A stretch of DNA of 64,000 nucleotides from CAVSUR01 sp963731285 (GTDB lineage: Bacteria; Actinomycetota; Actinomycetes; Streptosporangiales; Streptosporangiaceae), in the NCBI GenBank assembly GCA_963731285.1, contig CAVSUR010000014.1, forward strand, positions 558,001 through 622,000. Reading direction: 5' to 3'. This document shows positions 31,346 to 40,874 of this stretch, in pieces. Below the pieces are notes generated by a model. That model saw only the letters and a list, made by a program, of their open reading frames with translations, had not been told where the DNA came from and did not search any database. Made by a program: the position numbers and the translations under genes. Each line of letters opens with the position of its first letter. The first letter of the stretch is position 1.

Positions 31346-33346
31346 GTGAGTAACGCGATTGCGCTCATGGTGGCGATCGTCGGATGTGTCGCCGCGCTGG
31401 CCGCGCTGGCGGTTTTGGTCTATGTCATCCGGTCCGGCTCGCGCCGGTCGCCCGGCACGGCAGCCGGATCACCGCAAGCCGGATCACCGCAAGCCGGATC
31501 AGTGACCGGCCCGGCCAGGTCAGCCGCAGCGCCCGCGGCCGTGCCGTCCACGTCAGCCACCGAGCCGCCGCCGGCCGCCGCCACATCAGCCTCCGGGCTG
31601 CCGCCGGCCGCCGCCACGCCAGCCACCGGGTCGGCTCCGGCCGCCACGCCAGCCAGCAGGCCTGGCGCCAGCCCGGCCGCGGGCCTCACCGGAACCGTTA
31701 CCGGCGCGCCCGGCTCCGCCGGGTCTGTCCTTTCTGGCGCCGTGACCCGGCCGGGAGACCGATCGGCCGACCAGGCAGCCGGGCCGAGGACGGCGGCCGG
31801 CGGCCCGGCCGCAGGGCCGGGCCAGGCCGCAGGCCATGAGACGGCCGGCGGGGGACCAGGACCAGGCCCGTCGGCCGCCGAGCTAGCGCGGGTGCGGGCG
31901 GGCACCGACGCCCTGCGGGCCAGCGCGGAGGCCGAGGCGGCCGCCATCCTCCGGCAGGCCGAGCTGGCGGCCGAGCAGGCGGCCAGGTCACGGCAGGAGG
32001 TCGAGGCGGAGATCCGGACGGTCAAGGACGAGATCCGGCAGCTGCGCGGCGACCTGGAGCGCAGGGAGAACCGGCTGGCCGAGCGTGAGCAGCGGATCGA
32101 CGCCGAGGCACGCAAGCTGGACGAGCGCGCCATCGGCCTGGATGCCACCCGGGACGGACTGGACCGGCGGCAGGAGCAGCTGGAGCGGCTCGATGCCGAG
32201 CGGCGCGAGGTGCTGGAACGGGTGGCGGCCCTGACGTCCGACCAGGCCAAGGCCGAGCTCGTCAGCGCGATCGAGAACCAGGCCAAGCGCGAGGCCGCGC
32301 TGATCGTCCGGGACATCGAGGCCGAGGCCAGCAAGAACGGCCAGCGCCGGGCCCGCCAGATCATCACTCTCGCCATCCAGCGGCTGGCCAGTGAGCAGAC
32401 CAGCGAGTCGGTCGTCTCGGTGCTGCACCTGCCCGGCGACGAGATGAAGGGCCGGATCATCGGCCGCGAGGGCCGTAACATCCGCGCCTTCGAAACCGTC
32501 ACCGGCGTGAACCTGATCATCGACGATACGCCCGAGGCTGTGCTGCTGTCCTGTTTCGACCCGGTGCGCCGCGAGGTCGGGCGGCTGACGCTGGAGCGGC
32601 TGGTGCTCGACGGCCGGATCCACCCGCAGCGCATCGAGGAGGCCTACGAGCGCAGCCGGACGGAGATCGAGCAGCTGTGCGTCCGGGCCGGTGAGGACGC
32701 CCTGGTGGACGTGGGCATCACCGAGATGCACCCGGAGCTCACCAACCTGCTCGGGCGGCTGCGCTACCGCACCTCCTACGGCCAGAACGTGCTCAAGCAC
32801 CTGATCGAGTCGGCGCACATCGCCGGCATGATGGCCAGCGAGCTGGGCCTGGACCCGGTGCTGATGAAGCGCGGCACGCTGCTGCACGACATCGGCAAGG
32901 CGCTGACCCATGAGGTGCAGGGCAGCCACGCGCTGATTGGCGCGGAGATCGCCCGCCGCTACGGGGAGTCCGAGGACGTGGTGCATGCCATCGAGGCGCA
33001 CCACAACGAGGTGGAGGTCCGCACCGTGGAGGCCGTTCTCACCCAGGCCGCCGACGCGATCAGCGGCGGCCGCCCCGGCGCCCGCCGCGAGTCACTGGAG
33101 GCCTACGTCAAGCGGCTGGAGCGGCTGGAGCAGATTGCCCTGGCCCAGGGCGGTGTCGAGAAGGTGTTCGCCATGCAGGCCGGGCGGGAGATCCGGGTCA
33201 TGGTCAAGCCCGACAGCGTCGACGACATCCAGGCGCAGGTAATCGCCCGCGACGTCGCCAAGCAGGTCGAGGAGGAGCTGACGTACCCCGGCCAGATCCG
33301 GGTCACCGTGGTCCGCGAGTCGCGCGCCACCGAGTTCGCCCGCTGA
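31346..33346 (+). CDS. rny: Ribonuclease Y with an unusually long Ala/Pro-rich linker
   Basis: RNase Y is a membrane-anchored endoribonuclease initiating mRNA decay. The N-terminal anchor is NAIALMVAIVGCVAALAALA (residues 3-22), followed by VLVYVIRSG. Then come roughly 140 residues of Ala/Pro/Gly/Ser low complexity, partly from a 15-bp tandem repeat encoding GSPQA, before the long coiled coil (about 185-320). A KH domain (LPGDEMKGRIIGREGRNIRA) and the HD phosphohydrolase (LLHDIGKALTHEVQGSHALI) follow. Length is 666 residues against about 520 for Bacillus RNase Y; the excess is the linker. GTG 31346 follows GGAAGGGG by 6 nt. The open frame extends to 31109 but that part is non-coding. Confidence 0.93.
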   Translation: MSNAIALMVAIVGCVAALAALAVLVYVIRSGSRRSPGTAAGSPQAGSPQAGSVTGPARSAAAPAAVPSTSATEPPPAAATSASGLPPAAATPATGSAPAATPASRPGASPAAGLTGTVTGAPGSAGSVLSGAVTRPGDRSADQAAGPRTAAGGPAAGPGQAAGHETAGGGPGPGPSAAELARVRAGTDALRASAEAEAAAILRQAELAAEQAARSRQEVEAEIRTVKDEIRQLRGDLERRENRLAEREQRIDAEARKLDERAIGLDATRDGLDRRQEQLERLDAERREVLERVAALTSDQAKAELVSAIENQAKREAALIVRDIEAEASKNGQRRARQIITLAIQRLASEQTSESVVSVLHLPGDEMKGRIIGREGRNIRAFETVTGVNLIIDDTPEAVLLSCFDPVRREVGRLTLERLVLDGRIHPQRIEEAYERSRTEIEQLCVRAGEDALVDVGITEMHPELTNLLGRLRYRTSYGQNVLKHLIESAHIAGMMASELGLDPVLMKRGTLLHDIGKALTHEVQGSHALIGAEIARRYGESEDVVHAIEAHHNEVEVRTVEAVLTQAADAISGGRPGARRESLEAYVKRLERLEQIALAQGGVEKVFAMQAGREIRVMVKPDSVDDIQAQVIARDVAKQVEEELTYPGQIRVTVVRESRATEFAR

Positions 33347-33368
33347 GCCCGGTGACGGCCCGGCTCAG
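33343..33368. terminator. Hairpin between convergent rny and S9 peptidase genes
   Basis: CTGAGCC (33343-33349) and GGCTCAG (33362-33368) can form a 7-bp stem overlapping the rny stop, just before the end of the oppositely oriented peptidase gene. The position suits a bidirectional terminator. No T-run is present. Confidence 0.4.
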
Positions 33369-35481
33369 CCGGTGAGCTTGATTTCCGGGACGCCCGGCGG
33401 GGTGAAGCCCAGGATCTGCCCGTAAAAAGAGAGCTCGGCCTGCAGCGCCGCGGTGATCGTGTCGGCCCGGCGGAATCCGTGCGACTCGCCCTCGAAGGTA
33501 ATGCAGGCGTGCCGGATGCCGTGCGCAGCCAGGTCACGGGCGATCGACGCCGACTGCTCGGGCGGCACCACCGGGTCGTCCAGGCCCTGCAGCAGCAGCA
33601 CCGGGCAGGTGGCCTCGGTCACGTGCCCGACCGGCGCGCGCTCGGAATAGATGATCTCGAACCCGGGCAGCGGCCCGATCAGGCCGTCGAGGTAGCGCGA
33701 CTCGAAGTCGTGCGTGGTCGCCGCGAAGTCGCTCAGGTTGGCGACGCCGTAGTACGACACGGCCGCGCTGAACACTCGCCCGGCACCGGCGCCGGTCGTC
33801 ACCGCCGCGAGGGTGGTCCAGCCGCCGGCCGAGCCGCCCCGGATCGCCAGCCGCGCCGGGTCCGCCTCGCCCGAGCTGGCCAGCGACCTGGCCGCCGCGA
33901 TGACGTCCTCCACATCGACCACGCCCCACTTGCGGCGCAGCCGCTCCCGGTAGAGCCTGCCGTACCCGGTCGACCCGCCGTAGTTGACGTCGACGATGCC
34001 GATGCCGCGGCTGGTGAAGTACGCCTTCTCCAGATCCAGCAGCGGCGCGACGTGCGCGGTCGGGCCGCCGTGCACCCACACCACATATGGCGGCCGTTGC
34101 CCGGCCGGCCCTTCGCGGCCGGATTGGCCGGCGGGTACACCAGCGCGTGCACCACCCGCCCGTACGGCCCCTCCAGCTTGACCTGCCGCGGCAGCGGCAG
34201 GTACCGGACGTTCGGCAGCTCGTCCATCTCCTGCCGCAGCACCTCCTGCCTGCCGGTGCCGACGTCCACCCGCACCACGGCCAGCGCCTGCTCGGGATCA
34301 CCGGCGATGCCTGCGACCGCGGTTCCGTCGGCGGACAGCGCGGGCGCGAACTCGGCCAGCGGCAGGTCCAGGTCGGTCAGCTCGACCGTCTCCGGGTCCA
34401 GGATGCCCAGCCGCATGCTGCCCTGGCCGTGCAGCACGGCCAGCCGGCCGTCGCCCAGCATCGCGAACGGCCGGGCGCCGAGCTGCCATAGCGGGCCGCC
34501 GAACTCCTCGTCGGCCGGGTACAGCGCCTGCGGCGGCTCACCGGCCAGCCCGATCTGGTAGATGTTCCACCAGCCGGGCCAGTCCGTGACGACGTAGAGG
34601 CTGGTGTTGTCGCGCCAGACGGGGGCCAGCACCGACTCGCGCAGACTGCCCTTGACCAGCCTGCCCCGGCCGGGCAGCCCGTCCTCGATCGGCGCGACCC
34701 GCAGCTCGGTGCCGTCCCAGGGCATATGCGGGTGATTCCAGCTGATCCAGGCCAGCCTGCTGCCATCGGGCGACGGCGTGGGGTAGGCGAAGAAGTCCGC
34801 CCCGGCCACCAGCTCCCTGATGGCCTCCGGCCGGTCCGCAGCTGATCCGTCGAGCGGGACGGCGACGATCGCCCGGCTCACCTTGGCGTCGCCGCTGCCG
34901 GCGTGCCGCTCCTGCACGCACCAGACCTCGCTGCGGTCCGGCGACAGCACGAAATCCGCGTACCGCAGCGCGCCAGGGCCGCCCGCGGCGCTGGCCGCCC
35001 CCGGGTCGGGGGTCAGCGGCACCGGGGCCTGCCTGCCGTCCGCGGTCTCCGGGGCCGCCAGGTACAGCCGCTGGTCGGAGTAATTGGCGAACACGATCTC
35101 GCAGCCGCCCTGCGCCCGGCCGCGGCCGGGCGCAGGGCGCCCAGCTCGCGGGACCGGCAGGTAGGACAGCCCGCCGTACTCGTGCACCCGGGTGCGGGCA
35201 TTCCAGGGCTGCGGCAGCAGCTCGGTCAGCCTGCCCCCGGGCCCCCGGTGCATGACCGTGGTCCTGCCCCCTTCGGCCGCGCGCCCCTCCTGCCACCAGG
35301 TGTCGCCGCCGATCACGATCGGGAACGAGAGCCTGAGCCGCTCGGACGCCACATCGGCCGCCGTGATGGGAGACGGCCACGCGCCGAACGCGATCGCCGG
35401 GACCGCGGCCGGAACCTGGCCGTCCGCCGCCGTGATCGCTGTCTCGCCCGCCGTCCCCAGCACGCTTTCTGTCATAGCCAT
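33365..35481 (-). CDS. S9 family prolyl oligopeptidase-like peptidase, one frame change
   Basis: The N-terminal part (from ATG 35481) is a seven-bladed beta-propeller-like region with repeated WxxxP and YLAAP-type segments. The C-terminal alpha/beta hydrolase domain has nucleophile Ser in AIRGGSAGGWTT, acid Asp in LLLQGLDDPVVPPEQ and His in FEGESHGFRRAD, the S9C/acylaminoacyl-peptidase arrangement. The two parts are in different frames that meet at about 34086-34095. Restoring one C in GCCGCCATATG would read PYVVWVHGGPTAHVAP, the expected oxyanion-loop region. A consensus error is therefore likely. No signal peptide is evident. It is divergent from miaB. Confidence 0.88.
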
Positions 35482-35589
35482 ATCGTGCCCTACCCGACGG
35501 GTCGACCTGCCGGAGATTCCGGACCTCGCCGGGGCCGCTGCGCGGTGGTCCCGGCGGCCGGCGGTCGCCGGGGCGTTTACCCTGGGGGG

Positions 35590-37083
35590 ATGGCTGGCAG
35601 CGGGCTGCGCAGTTTCGAGATCCGCACCTACGGGTGCCAGATGAACATGCACGATTCCGAGCGGCTCGCGGGCCTGCTCGAAGCCGCCGGATACCAGCGC
35701 GCGGCCGGCGGGACCGAGCCGGACGTGATCGTGTTCAACACCTGCGCGGTGCGGGAGAACGCCGACAACCGGCTGTACGGCAACCTGGGCCATCTGCTGC
35801 CGGTCAAGAATGCCCATCCCGGCATGCAGATCGCCGTCGGCGGCTGCCTGGCGCAGAAGGACCAGGCGGCGATCACCCGGCGGGCGCCCTGGGTGGACGT
35901 GGTGTTCGGCACGCATAACATCGGCTCGCTGCCAGTGCTGCTCGAGCGGGCCAGGGTGGCGCAGCAGGCCCAGGTGGAGATCGCCGAATCGCTGCAGCGA
36001 TTCCCGTCGGTGCTCCCGGTCAGCCGGGAATCGCCGTATTCGGCCTGGGTGGCGATCTCGGTTGGCTGCAACAACACCTGCACGTTCTGCATCGTGCCGA
36101 GCCTGCGCGGCCGGGAGGAGGACCGCCGGCCCGGCGACGTGCTGGCCGAGATCACCGCGCTGGCTGCCGAGGGCGTGGTCGAGGTGACCCTGCTCGGTCA
36201 GAACGTCAACTCCTACGGGGTCGGGTTCGGCGACCGGCTGGCGTTCGGCAGGCTGCTGCGCGCCTGCGGCGCGATCGAGGGGCTGGAACGGGTCCGGTTC
36301 ACCTCGCCGCATCCGCGCGACTTCACCGATGACGTCATCGAGGCGATGGCCGCCACGCCGAACGTGATGCCGCAGCTGCACATGCCCCTGCAGTCCGGGT
36401 CCGACGCCGTGCTGCGCGCCATGCGCCGCGCCTACCGCCGGGACAAGTACCTGGCCATCCTGGACCGGGTGCGCGCCGCCATGCCCGGCGCGGCCATTAC
36501 CACCGACATCATCGTCGGCTTCCCCGGCGAGACCGAGCAGGACTTCGCTGACACCCTCGACCTGGTCCGCCAGGCTCGGTTCGCCGGCGCGTTCACGTTC
36601 AAGTACTCGATCCGGCCGGGAACGCCGGCCGCGCGGATGGACGGCCAGGTGCCGGCCGAGGTGGTGGCCGAGCGCTACGACCGGCTGGCCGCCCTGGTCG
36701 CCGAGGTCGCCTGGGAGCAGAACGCGAAGCTGGCCGGGGCCACCGTCGAGGTGCTGGTCGCTGACGGGGAGGGGCGCAAGGACGAGGCCACTCACCGGAT
36801 GTCGGGCCGGGCGCGGGACAACCGGCTGATCCACTTCGCCCCGGCGGGCAGCGCGCCGCGGCCGGGCGACCTGGTCACCACGGTCGTCACCAGGGGCGCG
36901 CCGCATTACCTGATCGCTGATGACCCGCCGCTCGCCGTCCGGCGCACCCGCGGCGGCGATGCCTGGGAGGCGCGGCAGCAGGGCGGCTCCTACCGGGCCG
37001 GTGCTCCGGGCGCTCCGGCCGCGGGCGCGGCACCGCTGGCGGCCGTGCCGCTCGGCATGCCCGTGCGCCGCGCTCCCGGCTGA
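35590..37083 (+). CDS. miaB: tRNA-2-methylthio-N6-dimethylallyladenosine synthase MiaB
   Basis: This radical-SAM methylthiotransferase converts i6A37 to ms2i6A37 in tRNA, acting after MiaA (encoded two genes downstream). The first Fe-S cluster uses Cys16 (IRTYGCQMNMHDSE), Cys52 (NTCAVRENADNR) and Cys86 (VGGCLAQKD). The radical-SAM cluster is CNNTCTFC (Cys160, Cys164, Cys167). A TRAM domain (about 370-440) recognises tRNA, and an Ala/Pro-rich tail follows. The length of 497 residues is normal. ATG 35590 begins just before the domain; the long upstream open frame is antisense to the peptidase and not real. Confidence 0.97.
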   Translation: MAGSGLRSFEIRTYGCQMNMHDSERLAGLLEAAGYQRAAGGTEPDVIVFNTCAVRENADNRLYGNLGHLLPVKNAHPGMQIAVGGCLAQKDQAAITRRAPWVDVVFGTHNIGSLPVLLERARVAQQAQVEIAESLQRFPSVLPVSRESPYSAWVAISVGCNNTCTFCIVPSLRGREEDRRPGDVLAEITALAAEGVVEVTLLGQNVNSYGVGFGDRLAFGRLLRACGAIEGLERVRFTSPHPRDFTDDVIEAMAATPNVMPQLHMPLQSGSDAVLRAMRRAYRRDKYLAILDRVRAAMPGAAITTDIIVGFPGETEQDFADTLDLVRQARFAGAFTFKYSIRPGTPAARMDGQVPAEVVAERYDRLAALVAEVAWEQNAKLAGATVEVLVADGEGRKDEATHRMSGRARDNRLIHFAPAGSAPRPGDLVTTVVTRGAPHYLIADDPPLAVRRTRGGDAWEARQQGGSYRAGAPGAPAAGAAPLAAVPLGMPVRRAPG

Positions 37084-37085
37084 GC

Positions 37086-37889
37086 GTGCTGGTCGCGGCC
37101 GCCGTCTGCCCGCATCCGCCGCTGCTGATACCGGAGGCAACGGGCAGCCCGGGCCGGCCGTACGCCGTCGAGCTGGCGGCGGACGGCCAGATCCGGGCGC
37201 TGCGCGCCGCCTGCCGGGACGCCGTCGCGGCCCTGGACGTCGCCCGGCCCGACCTGATCGCGGTCGTCGGCGGCGCGCCGGAAACTGCCGCCTACCCAGA
37301 ATCGGCCTGCGGCGGCCTGCACCGGCTGGGCATTCCCTTCGCCACCGGCAACGGCCCGCCGGTGCTGCCGCTGTCCCTGGCCGTCGGCGCGTGGCTAGTC
37401 CGCACCAGGCCGGCCCTGCCCTCCCGGCCCGTAGCCGCCAGTATTTCCCCTGTCCCGCACCGCCCCGAAGGCGTCGGCCCGGCTTACCAGCCGCGTCGGT
37501 CCCAGCCGCGGGTGTCCCTGCAGGCGGTCGGCCAGGCGCTGCCTGCTGCCGCCTGCCTCCGCCTCGGCGCGAACCTGGCGGACCTGGCGCCGCGGGTGGC
37601 GCTGCTGGCGATGGGGGATGGCACCGCCCGCCGCGCGACCGGCGTGCCCCGGGGGGCCGACCCGCAGGCCGAGGCGTACGACGCGCAGGTCGCTGCGGCG
37701 CTCGCCGCGGCGGACACCGACGCCCTGGCCCGGCTTGACCCGGCGCTGGATGCCGAGCTGCTGGTGGCGGGCCGGGCCGCCTGGCAGGTGCTGGCCGGTG
37801 CGGCCCAGGCGGGCCGGTGGCGCGGCCGGGTCACCTTCACCGCCGCGCCGCTCGGCGTCGGCTACCTGGTCGCGGCCTGGACCAGATAG
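37086..37889 (+). CDS. Class III extradiol-dioxygenase-like conserved protein
   Basis: The product starts LVAAAVCPHPPLLIPEATG and contains PDLIAVVGGAPETAAYPES, RLGANLADLAPRVALLAMGD and TFTAAPLGVGYLVAAW, as in actinobacterial proteins annotated as class III extradiol dioxygenase subunit B-like. It lies between miaB and miaA in many genomes, but no reaction is known. The early Cys-Pro-His-Pro-Pro motif may be a metal site. About 40 residues (SRPVAASISPVPHRPEG onwards, around residues 115-155) look like an inserted low-complexity segment. GTG 37086 lies two bases after the miaB stop, indicating coupled translation. Confidence 0.8.
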   Translation: MLVAAAVCPHPPLLIPEATGSPGRPYAVELAADGQIRALRAACRDAVAALDVARPDLIAVVGGAPETAAYPESACGGLHRLGIPFATGNGPPVLPLSLAVGAWLVRTRPALPSRPVAASISPVPHRPEGVGPAYQPRRSQPRVSLQAVGQALPAAACLRLGANLADLAPRVALLAMGDGTARRATGVPRGADPQAEAYDAQVAAALAAADTDALARLDPALDAELLVAGRAAWQVLAGAAQAGRWRGRVTFTAAPLGVGYLVAAWTR

Positions 37890-37941
37890 TCCCTCAGAGC
37901 TGTGCGGCGGGCAGCGGCCAGTCGGCTGGTTTACTGGTCGG

Positions 37942-38874
37942 ATGCCGCAGCCAGTGATCGCGGTCGTGGGGCCGACGGCCGCGGGCAAGACCGAGCTGTC
38001 ACTGCGCCTTGCCACCGAGCTGGACGGCGAGATCATCAACGCGGACTCGATGCAGCTGTACCGCGGTATGGACATCGGTACCGCCAAGCTGGCGCCGGGC
38101 CAGCGAGCCGGGATACCGCATCACTTGCTGGACATCTGGGAGGTCACCACCGCGGCCAGCGTGTCGGAGTACCAGCGGCTGGCCCGGGCGGTAATCGCCG
38201 GCGTCCGCGGCCGGGGCCGCGTGCCGGTCCTGGTCGGCGGCTCGGGGCTTTACGTGCGCGCCGTGATTGACCCGCTGGAGTTCCCCGGCACTGACCCGCA
38301 TCTGCGGTCGCGGCTGGAGGACGAACTCAGCCAGGTCGGCGCCGAGGCCCTGCACCGCAGGCTGGCCGGGCAAGATCCGGCGGCCGCGGCGGTGATCCTG
38401 CCCGGCAACGGGCGGCGGATCGTGCGCGCGCTGGAGGTCATCGAGCTGTCCGGCGGCCCGTTCACCGCCGGGCTGCCGCGGTACGAGTCGATCTACGACA
38501 CCGTGCTGATCGGGATCGCGGTGCCGCGCCCGGAGCTGGATCAGCGCATCGCCGCCCGGGTGACCCGGATGTGGGAGCTCGGCCTGGCGGACGAGGTACG
38601 GGAGCTGGAGCGGGCCGGGCTGCGCGAGGGCCGGACGGCCAGCCGGGCGCTCGGCTACGCGCAGGTGCTGCGCTTCCTCGATGGCACGCTGACGCCAGCC
38701 GAGGCGATGGATGAGACGGTCAAGGCCACCCGCCGGTTCGCCCGGCGGCAGGAATCATGGTTCCGCCGCGATCCGCGCATCCGCTGGCTGGACGGCACGG
38801 CCCCGGACCTGCTGGCCCGGGCGCTGGCCGCCCGCTGCGGCGGAGCCGGCGGCCCGCCCGGCGAGACTGGCTAG
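37942..38874 (+). CDS. miaA: tRNA dimethylallyltransferase MiaA
   Basis: MiaA transfers a dimethylallyl group to N6 of A37 in tRNAs reading UNN codons, producing the MiaB substrate. The P-loop is VVGPTAAGKTELSLRLA at residues 7-23, with INADSMQLYRGMDIGTAKL for substrate binding and VLVGGSGLYVRAVIDPLEFP downstream. The arginine-rich RRFARRQESWFRRDPRIRW lies near the C-terminus. The length of 310 residues is typical. dapF begins 9 bp after the stop, so the two are probably cotranscribed. Confidence 0.96.
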   Translation: MPQPVIAVVGPTAAGKTELSLRLATELDGEIINADSMQLYRGMDIGTAKLAPGQRAGIPHHLLDIWEVTTAASVSEYQRLARAVIAGVRGRGRVPVLVGGSGLYVRAVIDPLEFPGTDPHLRSRLEDELSQVGAEALHRRLAGQDPAAAAVILPGNGRRIVRALEVIELSGGPFTAGLPRYESIYDTVLIGIAVPRPELDQRIAARVTRMWELGLADEVRELERAGLREGRTASRALGYAQVLRFLDGTLTPAEAMDETVKATRRFARRQESWFRRDPRIRWLDGTAPDLLARALAARCGGAGGPPGETG

Positions 38875-38883
38875 CATCGGGGC

Positions 38884-39828
38884 ATGCGCTTCGCCAAGGG
38901 CCACGGCACCGGCAACGACTTCGTGATCCTGCCCGACGCCGGCGGCCGCCTGGACCTGACCCCCCGGCTGATCGCGGCGATCTGCGACCGGCACGCCGGT
39001 CTCGGCGCCGACGGGGTGCTGCGGATGGTGCGCGCGACCGCCGCCGGGCCGGACGAGACCCTGGGGCACGCAGCTGGCCAGGACGGGCCGGGCCGGCCAG
39101 CAGCTGGCCAGGACGGGCCCGGCCCGGCCGAGTGGTTCATGGACTACCGCAATGCCGACGGCAGCGTCGCTGAGATGTGCGGCAACGGGATCCGGGTGTT
39201 CGTCCGCTACCTGCTCGACCATGATCTCGCGGCCGGCCCGGTCGTCCCGGTGCTGACCAGGGCCGGGGTCAGGGCCGTGCGGCTGGCCGCGGACGGCCAG
39301 CTGACGGCGGATATGGGCCCGGCCGCGGTGCTCGGCGGCGGCAAGGCCGTGGTGGGCGGCCGTCCCTGCGCCGGCCTGGCCATCACCGTCGGCAACCCGC
39401 ATCTGGCCTGCGTGGTCGATGAGCCGGTGGCCGGCTTCGACCTGTCGTCGGCGCCGCTGCTGGACAACGCCCAGTTTCCGGACGGAGCGAACGTCGAGCT
39501 GGTCCGGATCACCGGCGCGCGGCAGGCCGAGATGCGGGTGTATGAGCGAGGGTCGGGGGGCACGCTGTCGTGCGGCACCGGCGCCGTGGCCGCCGCGGTC
39601 GCGGCCAGCGCGGCGGCTGGCCAGTGGCCCGCCGGCCCGCGGGAGCCGGGGGAGCCGGGCGAGCCGTGGATCGTGGCCGTACCTGGCGGCAGGCTGGCCG
39701 TCACGCCGAGCGTGTCGGCCAGCCTGCTGGCCGGTCCCGCGGTCATCGTCGCCGAGGGCGAGCTGGACGGCCGCTGGCTGGGGGGGAGCCAGCTCGCCGG
39801 TCCGGGCGCCGCGGCATCATTGGCGTGA
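38884..39828 (+). CDS. dapF: Diaminopimelate epimerase
   Basis: DapF interconverts LL- and meso-diaminopimelate for lysine and peptidoglycan. The catalytic cysteine pair is Cys99 (AEMCGNGIRVFVRYLL) and Cys230 (GGTLSCGTGAVAAAVA). Substrate loops are FAKGHGTGNDFVILPD, VGNPHLACVVD and YERGSGG. Two features enlarge it to 314 residues: a 30-bp in-frame duplication (19-bp core CAGCTGGCCAGGACGGGCC at 39071-39089 and 39101-39119) adding a Gly/Gln/Asp-rich loop before the first Cys, and a Pro/Glu-rich loop after the second. In many actinomycetes hflX follows directly; here 12 kb intervene. Confidence 0.96.
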   Translation: MRFAKGHGTGNDFVILPDAGGRLDLTPRLIAAICDRHAGLGADGVLRMVRATAAGPDETLGHAAGQDGPGRPAAGQDGPGPAEWFMDYRNADGSVAEMCGNGIRVFVRYLLDHDLAAGPVVPVLTRAGVRAVRLAADGQLTADMGPAAVLGGGKAVVGGRPCAGLAITVGNPHLACVVDEPVAGFDLSSAPLLDNAQFPDGANVELVRITGARQAEMRVYERGSGGTLSCGTGAVAAAVAASAAAGQWPAGPREPGEPGEPWIVAVPGGRLAVTPSVSASLLAGPAVIVAEGELDGRWLGGSQLAGPGAAASLA

Positions 39829-39987
39829 GCCGGGACCGGCCAGCCGCAGGCCCAGCTCGACCAGGGTCCAGCCGGCCCGGTGCCGGACGGTGGCTCGCGG
39901 GCCGCGCGGGGCGGTGTAGCGGCGGGCTGCGTTGCGAAGCTCGTCGGCGCGCTGGCTGGCCAGCTGGCCGAGGATCGAGGCATGCAT
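39817..39987 (-). CDS. Small hypothetical protein downstream of the DUF4097 gene
   Basis: This 56-residue basic protein starts MHASILGQLASQRADELRNA and continues AARRYTAPRGPRATVRHRAG. The Shine-Dalgarno AAAGGAG lies 8 nt before ATG 39987, a good reason to accept it. It overlaps the end of dapF by 12 bp on the opposite strand. It follows the DUF4097 gene by 44 bp in the same direction, so it may be the third member of that operon. The amphipathic N-terminal half could bind a membrane or nucleic acid; no family is recognised. Confidence 0.6.
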   Translation of the reverse strand: MHASILGQLASQRADELRNAARRYTAPRGPRATVRHRAGWTLVELGLRLAGPGSRQ

Positions 39988-40031
39988 GGTGAGTGCTCCT
40001 TTGCGCTTATCGGTGGCACGCGGCAGGCGGG

Positions 40032-40832
40032 TCAGGCCGCCGGGACCGGTGCGGCGCGGACGACGCTGACGTCGCCGCTGACGGTCTTGCACTGCAGGGT
40101 CAGCGCGCCGGCCCCGTCCTCGTCGGCCTCCTCCAGCTGGCTGCTGATCCGCCCGGTGAGGGCGGACAGGTTGAGGTAGACACCGGTCCCGGCCGCCACC
40201 CCCACGGTGATGTCCCCGGACACGGTGGTCACCGAGGTCTCGCCGACGGCGACGCTGTCGATCCGGACGTCGCCGCTGGCGGTCCGCGCGGTGACCGAGC
40301 CGGCCGCAGTGCCGACCATGAGGTCGCCGCTGGCCGTGCTGGCGACCACGTCCGATCCGGCGCGCTCGAGCCGGATGTCACCGGAGGCCGTGTCCAGCCG
40401 GGCGTCCTGGGTCACCTCGTCCAGCCATACGTCCCCGGAGGCCGTCTTCACGACGGCCGGCCCGCTGACCGCCGCCGCCCGGAAGTCCCCGCTGGCGGTG
40501 CGGGCGCTGAGCTCGCCAAGCTCGCCGAGGCAGGTGGCGTCGGCCGAGGCCGTGCTGAGGGTGCACTGCGACCGAGCCGGGGCTGCGACGGTGACGTCGA
40601 CCCCGCTGCCGCGGCGCAGGCCGAAGTGCTTCGGCCCGGTGATCTCCAGTCGCCCGTCGGCGAAGGCGACGTGGAACTGGTCGATAATCTCCTCGCCGCG
40701 CCGTCCGGCTCGGCTGGGCTCCAGCCTGACCGTGGTCACGTCGGTCGGCTCGGCCGACACCTCGACGTTGCCCTCGGCGATGCTGATGTACATCTCGATG
40801 GGGGCGGATCCGGGGAACTCCCAGGTAGCCAT
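40032..40832 (-). CDS. DUF4097 family beta-strand repeat protein
   Basis: This 266-residue protein is built of a repeating beta-helix pattern with TASGD/TVSGD signatures about every 17-21 residues (ARTASGDFRAAAVSG, VKTASGDVWLDEVT, LDTASGDIRLERAG, ASTASGDLMVGT, ARTASGDVRIDSV). The N-terminal domain is MATWEFPGSAPIEMYISIAE. No signal peptide or membrane helix is present, so it is cytoplasmic. Such proteins accompany HicB-like ribbon-helix-helix regulators in Streptomyces; their function is unknown and an adaptor or antisigma-like role is only guesswork. GAAAGGA lies 8 nt upstream of ATG 40832. It is 42 bp after the regulator gene, in an operon. Confidence 0.87.
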   Translation of the reverse strand: MATWEFPGSAPIEMYISIAEGNVEVSAEPTDVTTVRLEPSRAGRRGEEIIDQFHVAFADGRLEITGPKHFGLRRGSGVDVTVAAPARSQCTLSTASADATCLGELGELSARTASGDFRAAAVSGPAVVKTASGDVWLDEVTQDARLDTASGDIRLERAGSDVVASTASGDLMVGTAAGSVTARTASGDVRIDSVAVGETSVTTVSGDITVGVAAGTGVYLNLSALTGRISSQLEEADEDGAGALTLQCKTVSGDVSVVRAAPVPAA

Positions 40833-40874
40833 GGTCTGGTCCTTTCGTGGTCAGGAAATCGGGTGGGTCCGCGG

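Noticed and set aside
35482..37140. Upstream minus-strand extension of the S9 peptidase frame, opposite miaB
   Set aside because: It is antisense to miaB, which has all its cluster cysteines. The peptidase start at 35481 precedes the recognisable domain.
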